Positions 11,391 through 23,399 of a DNA stretch of 64,000 bases are shown piece by piece. This DNA comes from Syngnathus acus. Taxonomy: Eukaryota > Chordata > Actinopteri > Syngnathiformes > Syngnathidae. Within the stretch, counting starts at the first letter, position 1. Each line of letters begins with the position of its first letter. Location: positions 14,893,456 to 14,957,455 of the forward strand of contig NC_051095.1 in NCBI RefSeq assembly GCF_901709675.1, in the 5' to 3' direction. The notes beneath the pieces are model-generated. The model was not told the DNA's origin, did not search any database, and saw only the letters and a list, made by a program, of their open reading frames with translations. The position numbers and the translations under genes were made by a program.

Positions 11391-12791
11391 AGGTTTCTTA
11401 ACTGCTTTCATCCTACTTAACCAGAAATGTGAATCAAAACCCTTATAACAACGCACAATTTATAAGTATCTCGTATTCGGCTTAATTTCGGCTAGTTCAT
11501 TTGTAACCTTTGACGACGGACTCTTCTGGACACGCTCCCCGGAAGTAACCACCTCCTTACGTAAAAAACTAAAAGCGATTATTTTGAGACGTTAATTTTG
11601 CCTCAAATATACACACGGTTGGGTTCATATATATTATTGTGTGTATTTAGTCTATTATAAATTTGTTAGCTGGTGATACATAAAATACTCTTAAGTTGGA
11701 CTTTGCGTAGCCCGTGGCTTACGTACGTAAAGTGCGTATGGTTCCACTACTGGGTTTGGGAACACAGCCGCTGTCAGCGTCCTCCGCGTTTTAGGGTACA
11801 AGCAGCAGACGGAAACAGCTGCTGGGACTCCAGTTTGTAAACGTAAGAGATGATCATTTTCTTCTCTGGGTTTTCTTCCTTTTTTATTGTTGACAGAGCT
11901 GTGCATTTGTAGCATGCGCTACCGCTAACTGCAACAGGCTAACATAAACAAGATTTTCAGTGTTTGGAAATAGCTTTTCAGTCGTAAACCAACAGATCTG
12001 ATCGTGACTTTTCAGTCTTATTTTGCGTTGTTTTTCTTTTTCGTTTTACTACTATGTACTGGTTATTATCTCGCATTAAAATTAATATTATAAACCATAT
12101 CTATACCTCACTTTGAAATGCAAATGTGTTTAATTTTTTTTTCATGTCAATCTAATAACGGGAAGGTCTAAGTTCCTAAATGGGGCTTTTTTGTTTTCCA
12201 CTTCATTTTTTATTGTTGCAATGATTAATCGACAACTAATCAATTATTAAATTTATTGACAGGTGTGTGGGTAGTAATCAATCGATTAGAAAATTGTCCA
12301 TTCTAAAATTGTCTACATTTTTATGGAGAGTCATTTTCTCAACTATTTCAGCCTTTGTTCACTTTATCTTTGTATCGATCGCTGTTTGAGTTCTTGAGTA
12401 TACTTCATTTGTCCGATTTTTCTTCTTCCTCTACTTCTTGGAGTTTGGCTCTTCTCCGTCCATTTCTGAACCACTTATCTGCAATATATGTTTCTTCCCA
12501 AACTGCAAAAAACAAACATTAACTTCTTATGCAAAAAAGCATGAAACTGTCAATTGCACTTGACTTATGCCATATCCACAATTTCCCCAATCCTACACCC
12601 AGTACAATATAATATGGTAATATTATGAATTATTTGTTCATTTAATGGATGTACCTATTCACATACATTTATCTCTCCAGAGGAACGATTGTACAGCTGT
12701 CTGCGCCTGCACGCTTTTGGCCCGAGGAACCTGGAAAACCTGTCCTAGCTTGCCAGCAGTACCTTGAGCAGAGCGACACTTGCACTGTCCA
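11391..12791. promoter_or_regulatory. Divergent promoter region between grhpr and ssh3, with ssh3 5' UTR
   Basis: grhpr reads left from 11390 and ssh3 reads right. A putative ssh3 untranslated first exon may end near 11840 (gtttgtaaac/gtaaga). A strong acceptor (ctctccag) near 12679 would open the exon that contains the ssh3 ATG at 12792. The middle of the region is AT-rich. A fragment resembling the L2-like repeat ('tttctgaaccacttatctg') lies near 12460. No other gene is seen. Confidence 0.45.
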
Positions 12792-15700
12792 ATGGCTCTG
12801 TTGACTCTGCACAGGCCCCCATCCATCAGCACTTCTCCGGTGAGTCATCTTCACGCTTTGTAGTAGTCGAGTCAAGCCAGTCATTTTGGATTATACCTTC
12901 ACTTCACTTCACTTTGTTTTACCAGTGTAGAAATATGTTTTCAGAACTCCAACGTCAGTCTGCTCTAGGACAAAACGCCACCATATCAGTGCAATAACAA
13001 TGTTTTGTTTTCATTGGATGAAATAGGTTTAGGGAGCAAACATTCCACAGATATTTTGTGACTTCATCAAAGCTGATTCATTACAGCAGAGATGGTGCAA
13101 TCGGTTCACTTCCCGTCCGTCCAAACGCTCGCTCTGTCATCAGCTTTTACTGTCTCATCTTTTACTGTCTCATCTTTTACTGTCTCATCTTTTTGCATTC
13201 ATCCAACTTTAAACACATCTTCATCTTAACATCAAGTAAGCTTGAGTCCACGTTTCATTTCTGCATGTTTTATCATAGATGCTAATCATGCTGCTATCTT
13301 AACTTGTGGTCTTTTTCTTTTCCTTCTTCTCTTCCAAATACCCATTGTTCTCCTGCCCAGTCCTCCACTTAAATTTCTTTCCCCCCCCTCTTCTTGACTC
13401 TGTCTGGACTTGTCAGTTGCATAACAGGTAATGTTGCTGTGTCACATTTCCTTTTTCCTGAAGCCCCTTTAATAGGTTTGGCTAAAAATGGCTCTCTTTT
13501 GTATTGTGTTTCTGTTTTCTCTGCCATTCGACTCCACTTCCAGGCTTTTTATCCATTCCGAACACCCTGTATCCCTCGCCTTACTTATTTATCACCATGT
13601 CTGTCTCGTCACTCCAGACTTCCACTGCGTCTTATCAGCGTCGTACCACATATCACCCTCAAAATGACAGAACACTTTTTTCCCCCCCAGCTATTTATAC
13701 TCCAAATTTGGACACAGTCTTCAAGTCTGCTCAAATGCCTCTTTAATAGCCTTGGCAAAGACCACTTAGCAAGACACCCCCACCCCTCCAGTTTAGAGCA
13801 GACATTAAAATGTATTTAGCCTTGCGACACTGATGTCAAAATATCTCACTGGCTTTAAATTTCTGAGCCTAAGTTCTTGTGATTTACTTGATCTTCCAAG
13901 GATGAAACCACCCAGAGAAGAGGGCGATTTCAGAAAAGGTATGCTGACGCCACTACATTGTGACCATGCCAGAAACCTCAGCCTTTGTGAGCCGTTGCAA
14001 TATAATAATGTGTCGGATTGGTCACCAGGGAGAGCTTTGCCCTCGTGAAGGGAGCAGTGCTCCTGCTGGATGAGGCCCAGAGAGAGGAGCTTCAAGAGGA
14101 GACGCCACCTCCCCAGAAAGACGACTGTCCCTCAGACAAGCGTCACAGACACATTCACGCCATGGTTGAGCTGCTTCGTCCTGAAGATAGTATCAAGCTG
14201 GTGAGGGCTCGTATTTACACACATATTTATTGACAAAAAATGTGTCGAACAACGAATCCATTGTCAAGGGGTAGCCTGAAATCGCTTCTGTACATGATCA
14301 GTTAGTCACATGAGCTTTAAGCATGTTATGGATGCTACATACATTTTGTTGCAGTTTTCAAAATTCCCCCTGAACAGTTTTTAATCAATTTGCTCTTCTT
14401 ACAGTTGGATTAATTTGCTTTAAAAACAAGTGGCCATCTTTCCGGATGCCAAAATACTGCTTGAAATAATTAGAGCTAGACAGAGCTGTTGGTACATAGT
14501 AATCAGACAAACACAGAGCACCAATTTCAGTTTGCAGGCCAGAAAGTTGTTTAACGGCTTAGTTACAAGATATCAACATTTTAATTAACATACAATTACA
14601 AGCAGAAGTTAATTTCAAAATGCTACAAATATAATAGATTCCAATACAAGAGCCATATTTAAAATCATGTCCTTACAATCAATTGTTATTGACACTGACA
14701 TTGTAGTGTCTGTGTTTAATTATATAATGGTAACTGTGGTGTTAAGTTGTGCTGCCTCTTGGTGAGAGTTGTCGTCAATATTTTTTCTTCACACAATTTG
14801 GCGTCAGCGAGACACCGGATAGACCGGTTATCTGGTCGTATCCATCAAAACAGAGCATTGTTATCTTTGGTGCAATGTTGGATGCCTTTGTCACATTGGA
14901 TCAGATTAAATCAGAAAACGGAGGTCATGGTTGTTGATAATATGAAATATAAATAAGAAGAGGCTGAAAGGTGGGCTGTCCTCAGTAGAGCTTCATTGCA
15001 TGGCCCTACGCCAATGCAATCTTAAATTGCTTGGTTGTTCTTTACTGTGTAGCCATAGAGTGCTACAGGATTTGTTGTCTGCAGAGTTCCCCACTTCCTG
15101 CCTTAGTCTAATTTCTGCTCGGCGCAGGCCGTGCAACTGGAGTCCGCCAGCACGGTCCGAGTCCGGTATCTTATCGTCGTCTCCACCCTCGCAAACAAAG
15201 ATGAGACCATCCTGCTCGGCATGGATTTCCCCAAAGAGGACAGGTGTGTGCAACCAACAGAAAGACCAACTTGGGCGTCATCAGCAAATCTTATTTATCT
15301 GCTTGTTTTCAGTGATGAGTGCACTATTGGCTTGGTTATGCCCGTCTGGAGCGACACACAAGTGTATCTGGATGGAGACGGGTAAGGGTGAACGTCTTGC
15401 TGTATTTTAGGATTTGAGATGGGGATTTTGAAATTGGGATTATTTTTATGATGGCGTGTCACTTGTTCACATTCTTAAATAAATTGGCAACATTAACAAA
15501 AGATATCAAACTTTATAATACTGTCAACAAAAACTCATACCAATGAAAATTAAACTCCCTTAGGGAAGTAACAAGTGAACGAATAAGCGATTCGATACAA
15601 ATGGCAGAAATATGCAACTGAGTTGCTGGCCAGTGAACATATGAGCAAGGAATGTTGCTATTTATGGAGCTGAATCATTCCCCATGAATTGTAACCGCTC

Positions 15701-18700
15701 CTATCGCTTTCTCGTGCTCTTACATAAGCCTGGTATCATGTGAAACCATTCGGCGCTAACTCTGATAATGAGGATGTGCTTGAAAACATTTTGCGTGACA
15801 CCATTGCTGTGTTCTTGCCAGTCCTCTGTCACACGCTGTGTCACTCTGGACATTTGATCCCATTTGCCTCTGCTGGTACAACGTGATGAAAGGAGGCTCT
15901 TTTCTCATCACGTCAACTTGCGCCTCCAACTGTGTCAATTCGCTTTTCACACGTTTCTCTCTGGACACGCTGTTCACTCCTTTCATTTGATGACAGTCGC
16001 CGCTAATTGACGCTGAATAACTTCATTGTCCCCTTGGGCCAGCGTATTTATTGTAATTTGTCAGTACGTATTGCTTTCCTCGCTTCCCCCGTTGTCGCTT
16101 TTGTATCTTTCTTTGACTCGATCGGCTTTGCATCTCCTACTTCGCAGTGGTTTCAGCGTCACATCAGCAGAAGAAACAAGAATTTTCAAGCCGGTTTCCA
16201 TGCAAACCATGTGGTGAGTTGTCGTGTCAACACACAAAGTCATGTTTCTCATACACCACAAGTCAATTTCCTACTGTTTATGCTGTTGGATCACAGGCAC
16301 GCTGCGGGCCTATTCCTTAAGACAAGACAACCTGGACTGGTTCCCAGTCGCTTACAGAGAACATACAAAACTTCCCTTGTCACTCACGGTCATACCTTTG
16401 GTCAATTTAGAGACTTTAGAGTGTTTTTTCAAAGTATGATGCAAATCTGAAGCTATCCAATGCCATGTTGTTGTTTTTTTTTTTCTTTTGCTTATGCTGC
16501 TGTGATACCTAAACTGTACCATATGAGAGCCATAAAAGTTGACTCCTATTTTTCTCTTTCAAGGTCAGTACTGCAGTCTTTACACGGCTGTTGCGAACGG
16601 GCCGTCAAAGGCGCCGTGATCCCGGGCTGCGGCCTGGAGTGGGCCCAGCATTACCATGGGCACATCGAGTCGGACCGCCTCTGTCTCAACGAGTGGGAGG
16701 CCATGAATGACTTGGAGTCTGTCAGGAAGGACAGCGACGGTCAGGGGTAAAGATGGCCGAATTAGAAGATGAAGAAATTCTGTCTTCCAATCTGTTTAGA
16801 ATTGAGAAACACCCAAAATACACATCTGGATTTTCTGGAATGTCTCAAGGGACTCTCTGTATTCCATGTGCAGCAGTGTAGACAGAACCTCGAAAGAGAG
16901 GCTGATCAAGGAGCACTTGAGGGACATCATGAGGACAGAAGACCTGGATAACCTCACGTCTAAAATGGTACTAGTTGATCGAGAGAGAAAAGCGAAAAAT
17001 AATGACAGTGGTTTTTAACCCATCCATCCATCCATCCATCCATCCATCCATCCATCCCTCCCTCCCTCCCAAAACCAACCCTCTTCCCCCATTGTAGGTC
17101 CACACGGCCCTGAAGACTCGAATCGGCTTTGACATGAGGCCGTTCAAGGAGTACATTGACAATGAGATCCTGGTCACAATGGCTCAAATGGACAAACCAT
17201 CCAAGATTTTTGACTACCTTTACCTGGTGAGTGATTTTATTTTGAAACAATTCCAAGAAGTCTTGGTTTTCTTTTGCTGGGTCAAAGTCATCTAGCTGGT
17301 CTTCCTTCCGCTCTTTTTTTCCCTTTGCTTTCAGGGCTCCGAGTGGAACGCGGCCAACCTTGAGGAGCTGCAGAAAAACAAGTCTGGTGTTTTTCCTTGA
17401 AACTCCATATTCTGACGTCTCCTGCATTTGCGTTTTCACCACCAAATTCGCATTGTCTCTACAGCGTGGGCTACATTCTGAATGTGACGAGGGAGATTGA
17501 CAACTTCTTCCCAGAATCCTTCACCTACATGAACATCAGAGTGTACGACGTGGAGGCCACTGACCTGCTACCCCACTGGACCGACACGTACAGCTTCATC
17601 AACACTGCAAGGTAATCCATACTGCAGTCCTGGAAAAGACCAAATCTGTTCTGTTAAACGACAAAGCAGGAAATGTGTGTTCGCCCGCAAATCCCTTTCG
17701 GACAACAAAGAAAAAAGAATCTCTTCCACAGGAAAAGATCTACAAATCCCGTGTAGACGTTAGAAATATTTGGTGTTCTAGTCTTTTGAACTTTTTATCC
17801 TGTAATTGTGCTGTGTCAGCATCACTTAAATAAACAGAAGCTGCCTTGCCCTTTTTAATTGGGCAACTTTTTTGTTGACTTGTGCGGTGCAGGAAAAGCG
17901 GGCAGGCGGTATTGGTGCACTGCAAAATGGGCGTGTCTCGTTCGTCATCCACCGTGATCGCCTACGCCATGAAGCAGCAGCGCTGGTCGCTGGATGTGGC
18001 GTTGGCCTACGTGAGGGATTGCCGCTCCATAATCAAACCCAACGACGGCTTCATGAAGCAGCTGCAGACCTACAATGGCATCCTCAACGCCAGGTCAGAA
18101 ACAAAGCTGCATTACAAAGTCATCCATTGAAGTGCAGAGTGTCTGCAAAGTCTCTTTACAATTAAAAAAAAAAAAAATATATATATATATAGTATATATA
18201 TATATTTAAAAAGCAATTGATGAGATAAACAGTCCAATTGGTCAGTGTTTGAGTGCTTTTTGCATAACTTGCTTCTCTAACAAGGAGCTGAATTTGCAAA
18301 ATTGACCAGTTTTTTTGTTACGGTTAATAAACAGAAAAACTAGAAATGTCACAGAAAGGCATTTACTTTCTCATTTTGTCTTTTTCTTTTAAAATAACTT
18401 TGATAAATTGGAAAGAGCCTCTGTGGACACCTTGCCCACCTTTGTGAAATAATGGCTTGAAAAAGTTCTGAAATCATTTTGATCTTCATTCCAGCCAGCA
18501 GCGTCACAGTTTACTCTGGAGGCGAAAGTCCAAAGACCAAAGGCAGAAATCTGAGCGCAAAGACAACATAGGAGAGAAGCCAGGCGATGAGGATGAGGAA
18601 GCTGGGGATGAGGAGGAAGATGATGATGAGGAGGATGATGATGAGGAAGAGGCAGAGGATGAAGGACTTGACGAGGGTGACGACATCACAGAGAGCAGTG

Positions 18701-19772
18701 ATGAAAAAGAGGAGTCTGTGGAAGAGGTATGCCCGATTTGCATTTTACTTCCTTTCAATAGGGAAATTTGATTTGATATACGCTTCATGTCCTACTGTAT
18801 GAGAAATATAGTCAGTCCATTTTGTATCGTGAAGTTACGTTGCATATAGTACATGTCCCTTATCCAGAATCTTTGCAGGTGTTTCTGCAGCCTAGTCCCA
18901 ACCAGGAAGCTGGGCAGATAGCGCCACCTGTCGTCATCACTGTAAACTAACACACACGCTGAACACATAGTGCAGCAGCTCCCGCCTCACATTCTTATTT
19001 ATTCATTTTTTGTGTCTCCTCTGAAGGCGCCAAGTGTCAGTCGCAGTGGCAGAATGAACCTCTTCTCCCTCATGCAGTCCATCAGTGAACTAGACGATGC
19101 AGACAAAGGATGCAATCAGGTGAGCTGCTTTGTCGATCTGGTTTGCGTAAGGTTCAAGGAACCTCACCCTGCTGTGCAAATGGGCCACAGGACATTTAGT
19201 ATTAGTTTTTTGCATAGGTAATGTACACAGCAGGGAACCCAAAACAAGAGTATGATACTGTGTATTTATAGACAAGTGCACAGATAGAGAGGACTGTAAA
19301 TTAACTTCATAGAGCAAGACTTCCATCAAGGTTGGGCAATCCTAATTTGGAATTTGAGGGTACAACTGCATTTCTACCTACCTTCTACATAGAGCTGAAT
19401 TTTGTCAATAGGACACATGCATTATTCATTGTTAATTAGGCCAACTGTTAGCACTTTTTTTCAAAAAAGTATTTTGCACCATTATGACATATTTGTATCT
19501 TAAAATGGAGACAAAAATCTGTAATATTCTATAATATAGATCGCAGCGTATCTCAAAGCTCCTCATCTGTCATAGAAAATGCACATAAATGTCAATTGGC
19601 TCCCTCATCTAATCTCCGTCTTTTCTTTTCAAAGCTGCTTGCCAGTCCACGACGATCGCCTCGACAACGAAGGCGGAGCCATGGCCGAAAGGGTTTGATT
19701 CACCAGAGCGCCTGCGTGGATCTGTCACCCGAACCACGCAGTCTCCCGGACGTCGCGAACGACAAACCTTGA
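12792..19772 (+). CDS. ssh3: Slingshot protein phosphatase (SSH3-like)
   Basis: Sixteen exons: 12792-12839, 13901-13938, 14029-14200, 15128-15243, 15313-15381, 16148-16213, 16564-16746, 16874-16967, 17098-17226, 17335-17381, 17465-17611, 17893-18093, 18495-18726, 18879-18941, 19027-19119, 19635-19772, giving 611 residues (human SSH3 659). Slingshots dephosphorylate and reactivate cofilin/ADF, controlling actin turnover. The N terminus MALLTLHRPPS and the ESFALVKGAV block match SSH3. A slingshot N-terminal domain is followed by a DEK-C-like segment (about 231-300) and a dual-specificity phosphatase domain (about 300-437) with the loop HCKMGVSRS, catalytic Cys380 and Arg386. After it come an acidic run (about 460-500), an RMNLFSLMQSIS motif and a basic tail. 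Exon 8 has a tandem CAGCAG acceptor, exon 10 uses a weak gtctgg donor, and intron 8 is mostly a CATC microsatellite. Exon 14 (21 codons) is the least certain. Confidence 0.9.
16294..16420. repeat. Diverged L2/CR1-like repeat fragment in ssh3 intron 6
   Basis: The order of short blocks (GGATCACAGGCACGCTG, CCTGGACTGGTTCCCAGTCG, then GGTCAATTTAGAG) follows that of the common fish dispersed repeat also seen at 1067, 2682 and 50862. The copy is old and truncated. Confidence 0.45.
17021..17070. repeat. CATC/CTCC microsatellite in ssh3 intron 8
   Basis: About nine CATC units followed by three CTCC units fill the middle of a 130-base intron, ending 27 bases before the exon 9 acceptor (attgtag). The run doubles as part of the polypyrimidine-rich tract. 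Confidence 0.9.
18162..18208. repeat. A-run and (TA)n microsatellite in ssh3 intron 12
   Basis: Thirteen adenines run into TATA repeats broken once by a G. It lies about 70 bases past the exon 12 donor. Confidence 0.85.
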
Positions 19773-21055
19773 AGCTGTCAGAGGAAAAAGAGCTTCTTTT
19801 TTTTAAAGAAACCGAAGGAACCGGATTCTTTTAGTTGATTACTCAATGCAAGTCTTGTTGGTTCACTGCTCGCTGTACTTTTGCAGTATTTGAACGACAT
19901 CAACTGGCTTCGACTTCTGTTTAGTTCATCCAGTGTTTTGACAACATTTCAACACTCCAGAATATCAACTATGCAATTTTTTTTAACATTCAGCCAATTG
20001 AAAGTTATATCCACTCAAGGGTCACAAGACTCACTGAAGTTTTTATGAGTTTCTAAGCTGTACGGATGGACCAAGTCAAAGCCAGTTTTATGGTGCACAC
20101 CACTTTGTCATTAAGTCTGTATTCCAATGTGCCAATGAATATGTCAAATTGAAAATCTTTATCACTGTCAGATTTATGTTTTGCATATTTTGTTATTCCA
20201 GCTGTATGAGTGCCTTCTAGCCGAGAATGATAAAATTGTGTTTCGTTGCCACCGTATGCATTTAAAGTTGTTTGATGCTTGGATTGTAACATCATGGGTA
20301 TTTTGCATGTTGCATGAATAAGTAACTGCTGATGTTTTGTACCAGCCTGTGATAAATTATCATTCAGGTATTCAGTCTTGAGTATTTATATTTTGCTTCA
20401 TTACTCTATATGCTGTTTGCAGGATCTCGAGGGGCTGATCTGATTGTTTTTCCCGTGCTAATAGCTCATTGTTTTAACACGCTTGCACCTTATTATCCAA
20501 CACATCAAATATCCTGAGCCAACTTCAAGCTAAAGTATAATAAATACTGTTTTGTATACACTGTACACTTTGGATGACGTGTTTAACGCCAGTGTGTGCA
20601 ACTTGTGTTTTCAAGCACATGAAAATAAAAATCTGCATTTTTTTTCTATTTATTGATTGATCTCAAGTGGCAAACTCTAGCAACATGGGCCAACATGCTA
20701 TCCCTGACGTCTGTTCAAAATCCGTAATTCATTGTAACAAATACATTTGTTTTCCAATTAAGTTGTACAGGTCATGTGGTAAAACTTTAAATCTTTTTCT
20801 TGGTCTAATGTTTTGTATCAAAACCCGAGCATTTCAACAGGGGTGTTCTATCCACCGCATGTGGTTTTTGTCATCCGTGCTGGCAGTTTCTCTATACGGG
20901 CCCTGCAGTTCACTGAATCAGTACAGGCACTGCAGAAAATAGGTGGGGGATATTCAACTTGTTGACACAGTGAAACATCCCAATTGTGTCATTGTATTGG
21001 CATGATGGCTATTTCAACATGAAAATGAATTTTACAAAACATATGAGCCCTAAAT
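19773..21055. other. ssh3 3' UTR and convergent space to mrpl18
   Basis: About 850 bases of ssh3 3' UTR end near polyadenylation signals AATAAA at 20539 and 20624. The remaining 400 bases before the mrpl18 stop (minus strand) probably hold the mrpl18 3' UTR. No coding exon is visible. Confidence 0.6.
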
Positions 21056-21974
21056 TTAGGATTCAATGTATTTCCTTCTGGGTTCACTGAGGATGATTCC
21101 TCCAGCTTTCATTGCTGCCCGGAATGACTGAACCTGTACAAGACAATAAAATCAGGACACGTCAACAGTGACTATGACAAACGTCGATAGCCAGAATACT
21201 GCCGCACTTACGGCATCTGAGCGATATGTCCAGGGAATGGCCCTGTACACCATCCTGGTGATGCCAGCCTGGTTGCATCGATGCGCCAGCACCTCACCCA
21301 CGGCCTGACAGGCCGCCACGCAGTTTGTGGAGGGCAGATCCTTCTTCAGTGCCCACTCTTTGGTCGAACATGAGAGCACCGGGTCGGGTGAGGAGCATGA
21401 GAAGACTTGTGCCGTCACAAATTTCTGACTTCGGGAAAACACCAACCTGGGGGGGGGGGCCCAATTCCTTGACAATAATAACTATTTTCCTGATAGCCAG
21501 AACTTGTGGCAATTTAGAGTTACAGAGAACAAAAAGCCAAAGGCCAATAATGAATCGACGATTATGCAGGGTGACTAAATGGGACCACTGACCTGTGGTA
21601 GAACTCGCGGTGAGGCCATGTCGTCTTCCAGCCGCGGTCCTTCACTGCCAGGGCCATCAGCTCCAGGGTCCTCGGGTTTCGGTTCATAAAAGTCGGATTA
21701 ACGGACTCGTTTTTTGCCGTGCAGGGCTCCGGCTGAGTCGCCGACTGGGTCACACACCGAGCTGCGTCCATTACAAACATTGGATCATGCTTACATGCTA
21801 AATAAGTCACATTGGATCTGTAAATGAAGCCTTGTGTTTAAAAAGCCACTTAAGTCGTGATAAATTAACAAAATAGAATCATATTACTTTACCTGGTTGG
21901 TTTGTTGCCACAGCATATCGCTTTATTTGACCGAACAGCAGACGAACCCCTCGACTGATGTGGCTCGAAACCAT
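21056..21974 (-). CDS. mrpl18: Mitochondrial large ribosomal subunit protein uL18m
   Basis: Four exons, 21974-21893, 21761-21593, 21446-21212 and 21133-21056, join to 187 residues (human MRPL18 180). The N terminus is a likely mitochondrial targeting sequence, basic and serine-rich without acidic residues (MVSSHISRGVRLLFGQIKR). The core motifs NRNPRTLELMALAVKDRGW and REFYHR, then CSTKEWALKK, VLAHRCNQAGI and the C-terminal GGIILSEPRRKYIES, follow the family in order. uL18m is part of the large mitochondrial ribosomal subunit and has also been implicated in 5S rRNA import in mammals. The exon 3 acceptor is preceded on the coding strand by a run of eleven C residues, an extreme polypyrimidine tract. 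Human MRPL18 is on chromosome 6, so it is out of place relative to its neighbours here. Confidence 0.93.
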
Positions 21975-23399
21975 TTTCGCTATAAACTTATTACAATCAC
22001 ATATGGAAATGTGTTACCATTCAAGTAGTTAAATCGTAGTCACTAAAGAATTTTTTTTGGGTTAAAAAAATCGTGACGTTCATACTTTTTACTCCGTTAA
22101 GTCTGTAATGTACCGATAACAAGGGCCATGTTTGACATTCACGTTGGATACGGGTACGTGATTTAAAATAGGAACTGACGGAAACAAAAGGAGTTTCGAA
22201 TGTTCCGCTGTAAATGTATGACGTCATGCGACGTTTTGGGCTTTGACACTTAAATAAAACTGAATATAACACAATTGTGTTATATTCTGTTTTATTTGGG
22301 CCTCAAAAAGCTTTTCATATTAATTGAAATTGCCCATTAGTGGTAGACGAGTAATTAGCTAGACTTAGTAATTAGTGGACTACTAAAAGCCGTTCTACGT
22401 CGGCACCGCAGGAATGGAACTCCATGTAAACGAGGAGCCCCTGTTCTTTATATTTCATAATATAAAATAATGAATCTTTATTATTGCGGTCCTATTCAGC
22501 AATTTATTATGATGGGAAGATTAAAAAATAAGATTTTTAAAGCGGGTGCGTGGTGTCAGATACGATGAGCTATATATACTGCAGTATGACGCATTTAAAA
22601 AAAATCAGATTACTAATTAGTGTCATTTAGAAAATACCTGATTAAGATATTCAATCATTCATTGGTCGATCTGACCAGGCTGTAACACTACCATATGTTA
22701 ATTTTTGCATGAATCCTTTTCAAAGTAATGGTGAAATGTTCTATGTAGTAAGTGACTGCTCACATGAATACAAGAACACATGAAAATTACTTTTAATTTC
22801 AGTCAAAATTTGATCACTTTGACAGTGCATAACAAAGGAAAAAATATATCGTCCTGATGTGGTTCAAAATATTGCATGGTAATGTGGTCCCAACAACTTA
22901 ATGACTGACTAGCTTGCTCAGTAAGGCACACGAGAGATCTCATACTAATGTTTTAAGATTAAATTGTTTAGTTGTTTAACACTGGCATGTGCGGAAGTGA
23001 CACAGCATTGTGGTGTATTTAGCAGATGGGGCGTCAGATAATTTCCTGCTAACATTTGATAAATTCATTTAAATTAAAGTTCAACACACCAATTCAACAT
23101 GGATTTCCACAAACCTCCCTTTTAAATATAAGATCATTGTAAATGTCACAGTGAAAGTTTCAATAACTAATAACATTTTTAGGAATGAAAAATTAGAATG
23201 CATTCTTGAATAAAATTTGAAAAGGGTCTAGTAGCGTCTTTTTTACATAATGCAACTGATTTTTAGATTTCATTTTCATGATGCCATAACAGTCCATACC
23301 ATCATGTGCAATTAAACTGCCTCAGTCCACAGATCACTGTGTTAGTCTATTGCAGTCCAAAATATCGACGAGGTAAATATTCTTTGGCCAGAATGATGT
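21975..23399. promoter_or_regulatory. mrpl18 upstream region and tcirg1 3' flank
   Basis: The part next to mrpl18 holds a consensus CRE (TGACGTCA, 22219-22226), 245 bases before the ATG, and a 46-base near-perfect AT-rich palindrome (22252-22297). The rest, toward 23399, is AT-rich and probably contains the tcirg1 3' UTR. No coding exon is visible. Confidence 0.45.
22252..22297. repeat. 46-bp near-perfect palindrome
   Basis: AAATAAAAC on the left pairs with GTTTTATTT on the right around a centre of ACACAATTGTGT, with a single mismatched pair in the whole 46 bases. It could extrude as a cruciform, or be a remnant of a hairpin-ended element. It lies 278 bases upstream of the mrpl18 start. Confidence 0.8.

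Noticed and set aside
16960-17445. Minus-strand frame of 161 aa with WMDG repeats
   Set aside because: It reads through the CATC microsatellite and antisense of ssh3 exons 9 and 10, so it is a repeat artefact.
18504-18788. Minus-strand frame rich in serine (94 aa)
   Set aside because: It is the antisense of the acidic GAG/GAT tract in ssh3 exon 13. It has no independent support.
18942-18953. Reading ssh3 to the TAA right after exon 14 (ITVN stop)
   Set aside because: The bases GTAAAC form a usable donor in phase, and two downstream exons restore the conserved RMNLFSLMQSIS segment. A short isoform is still possible.
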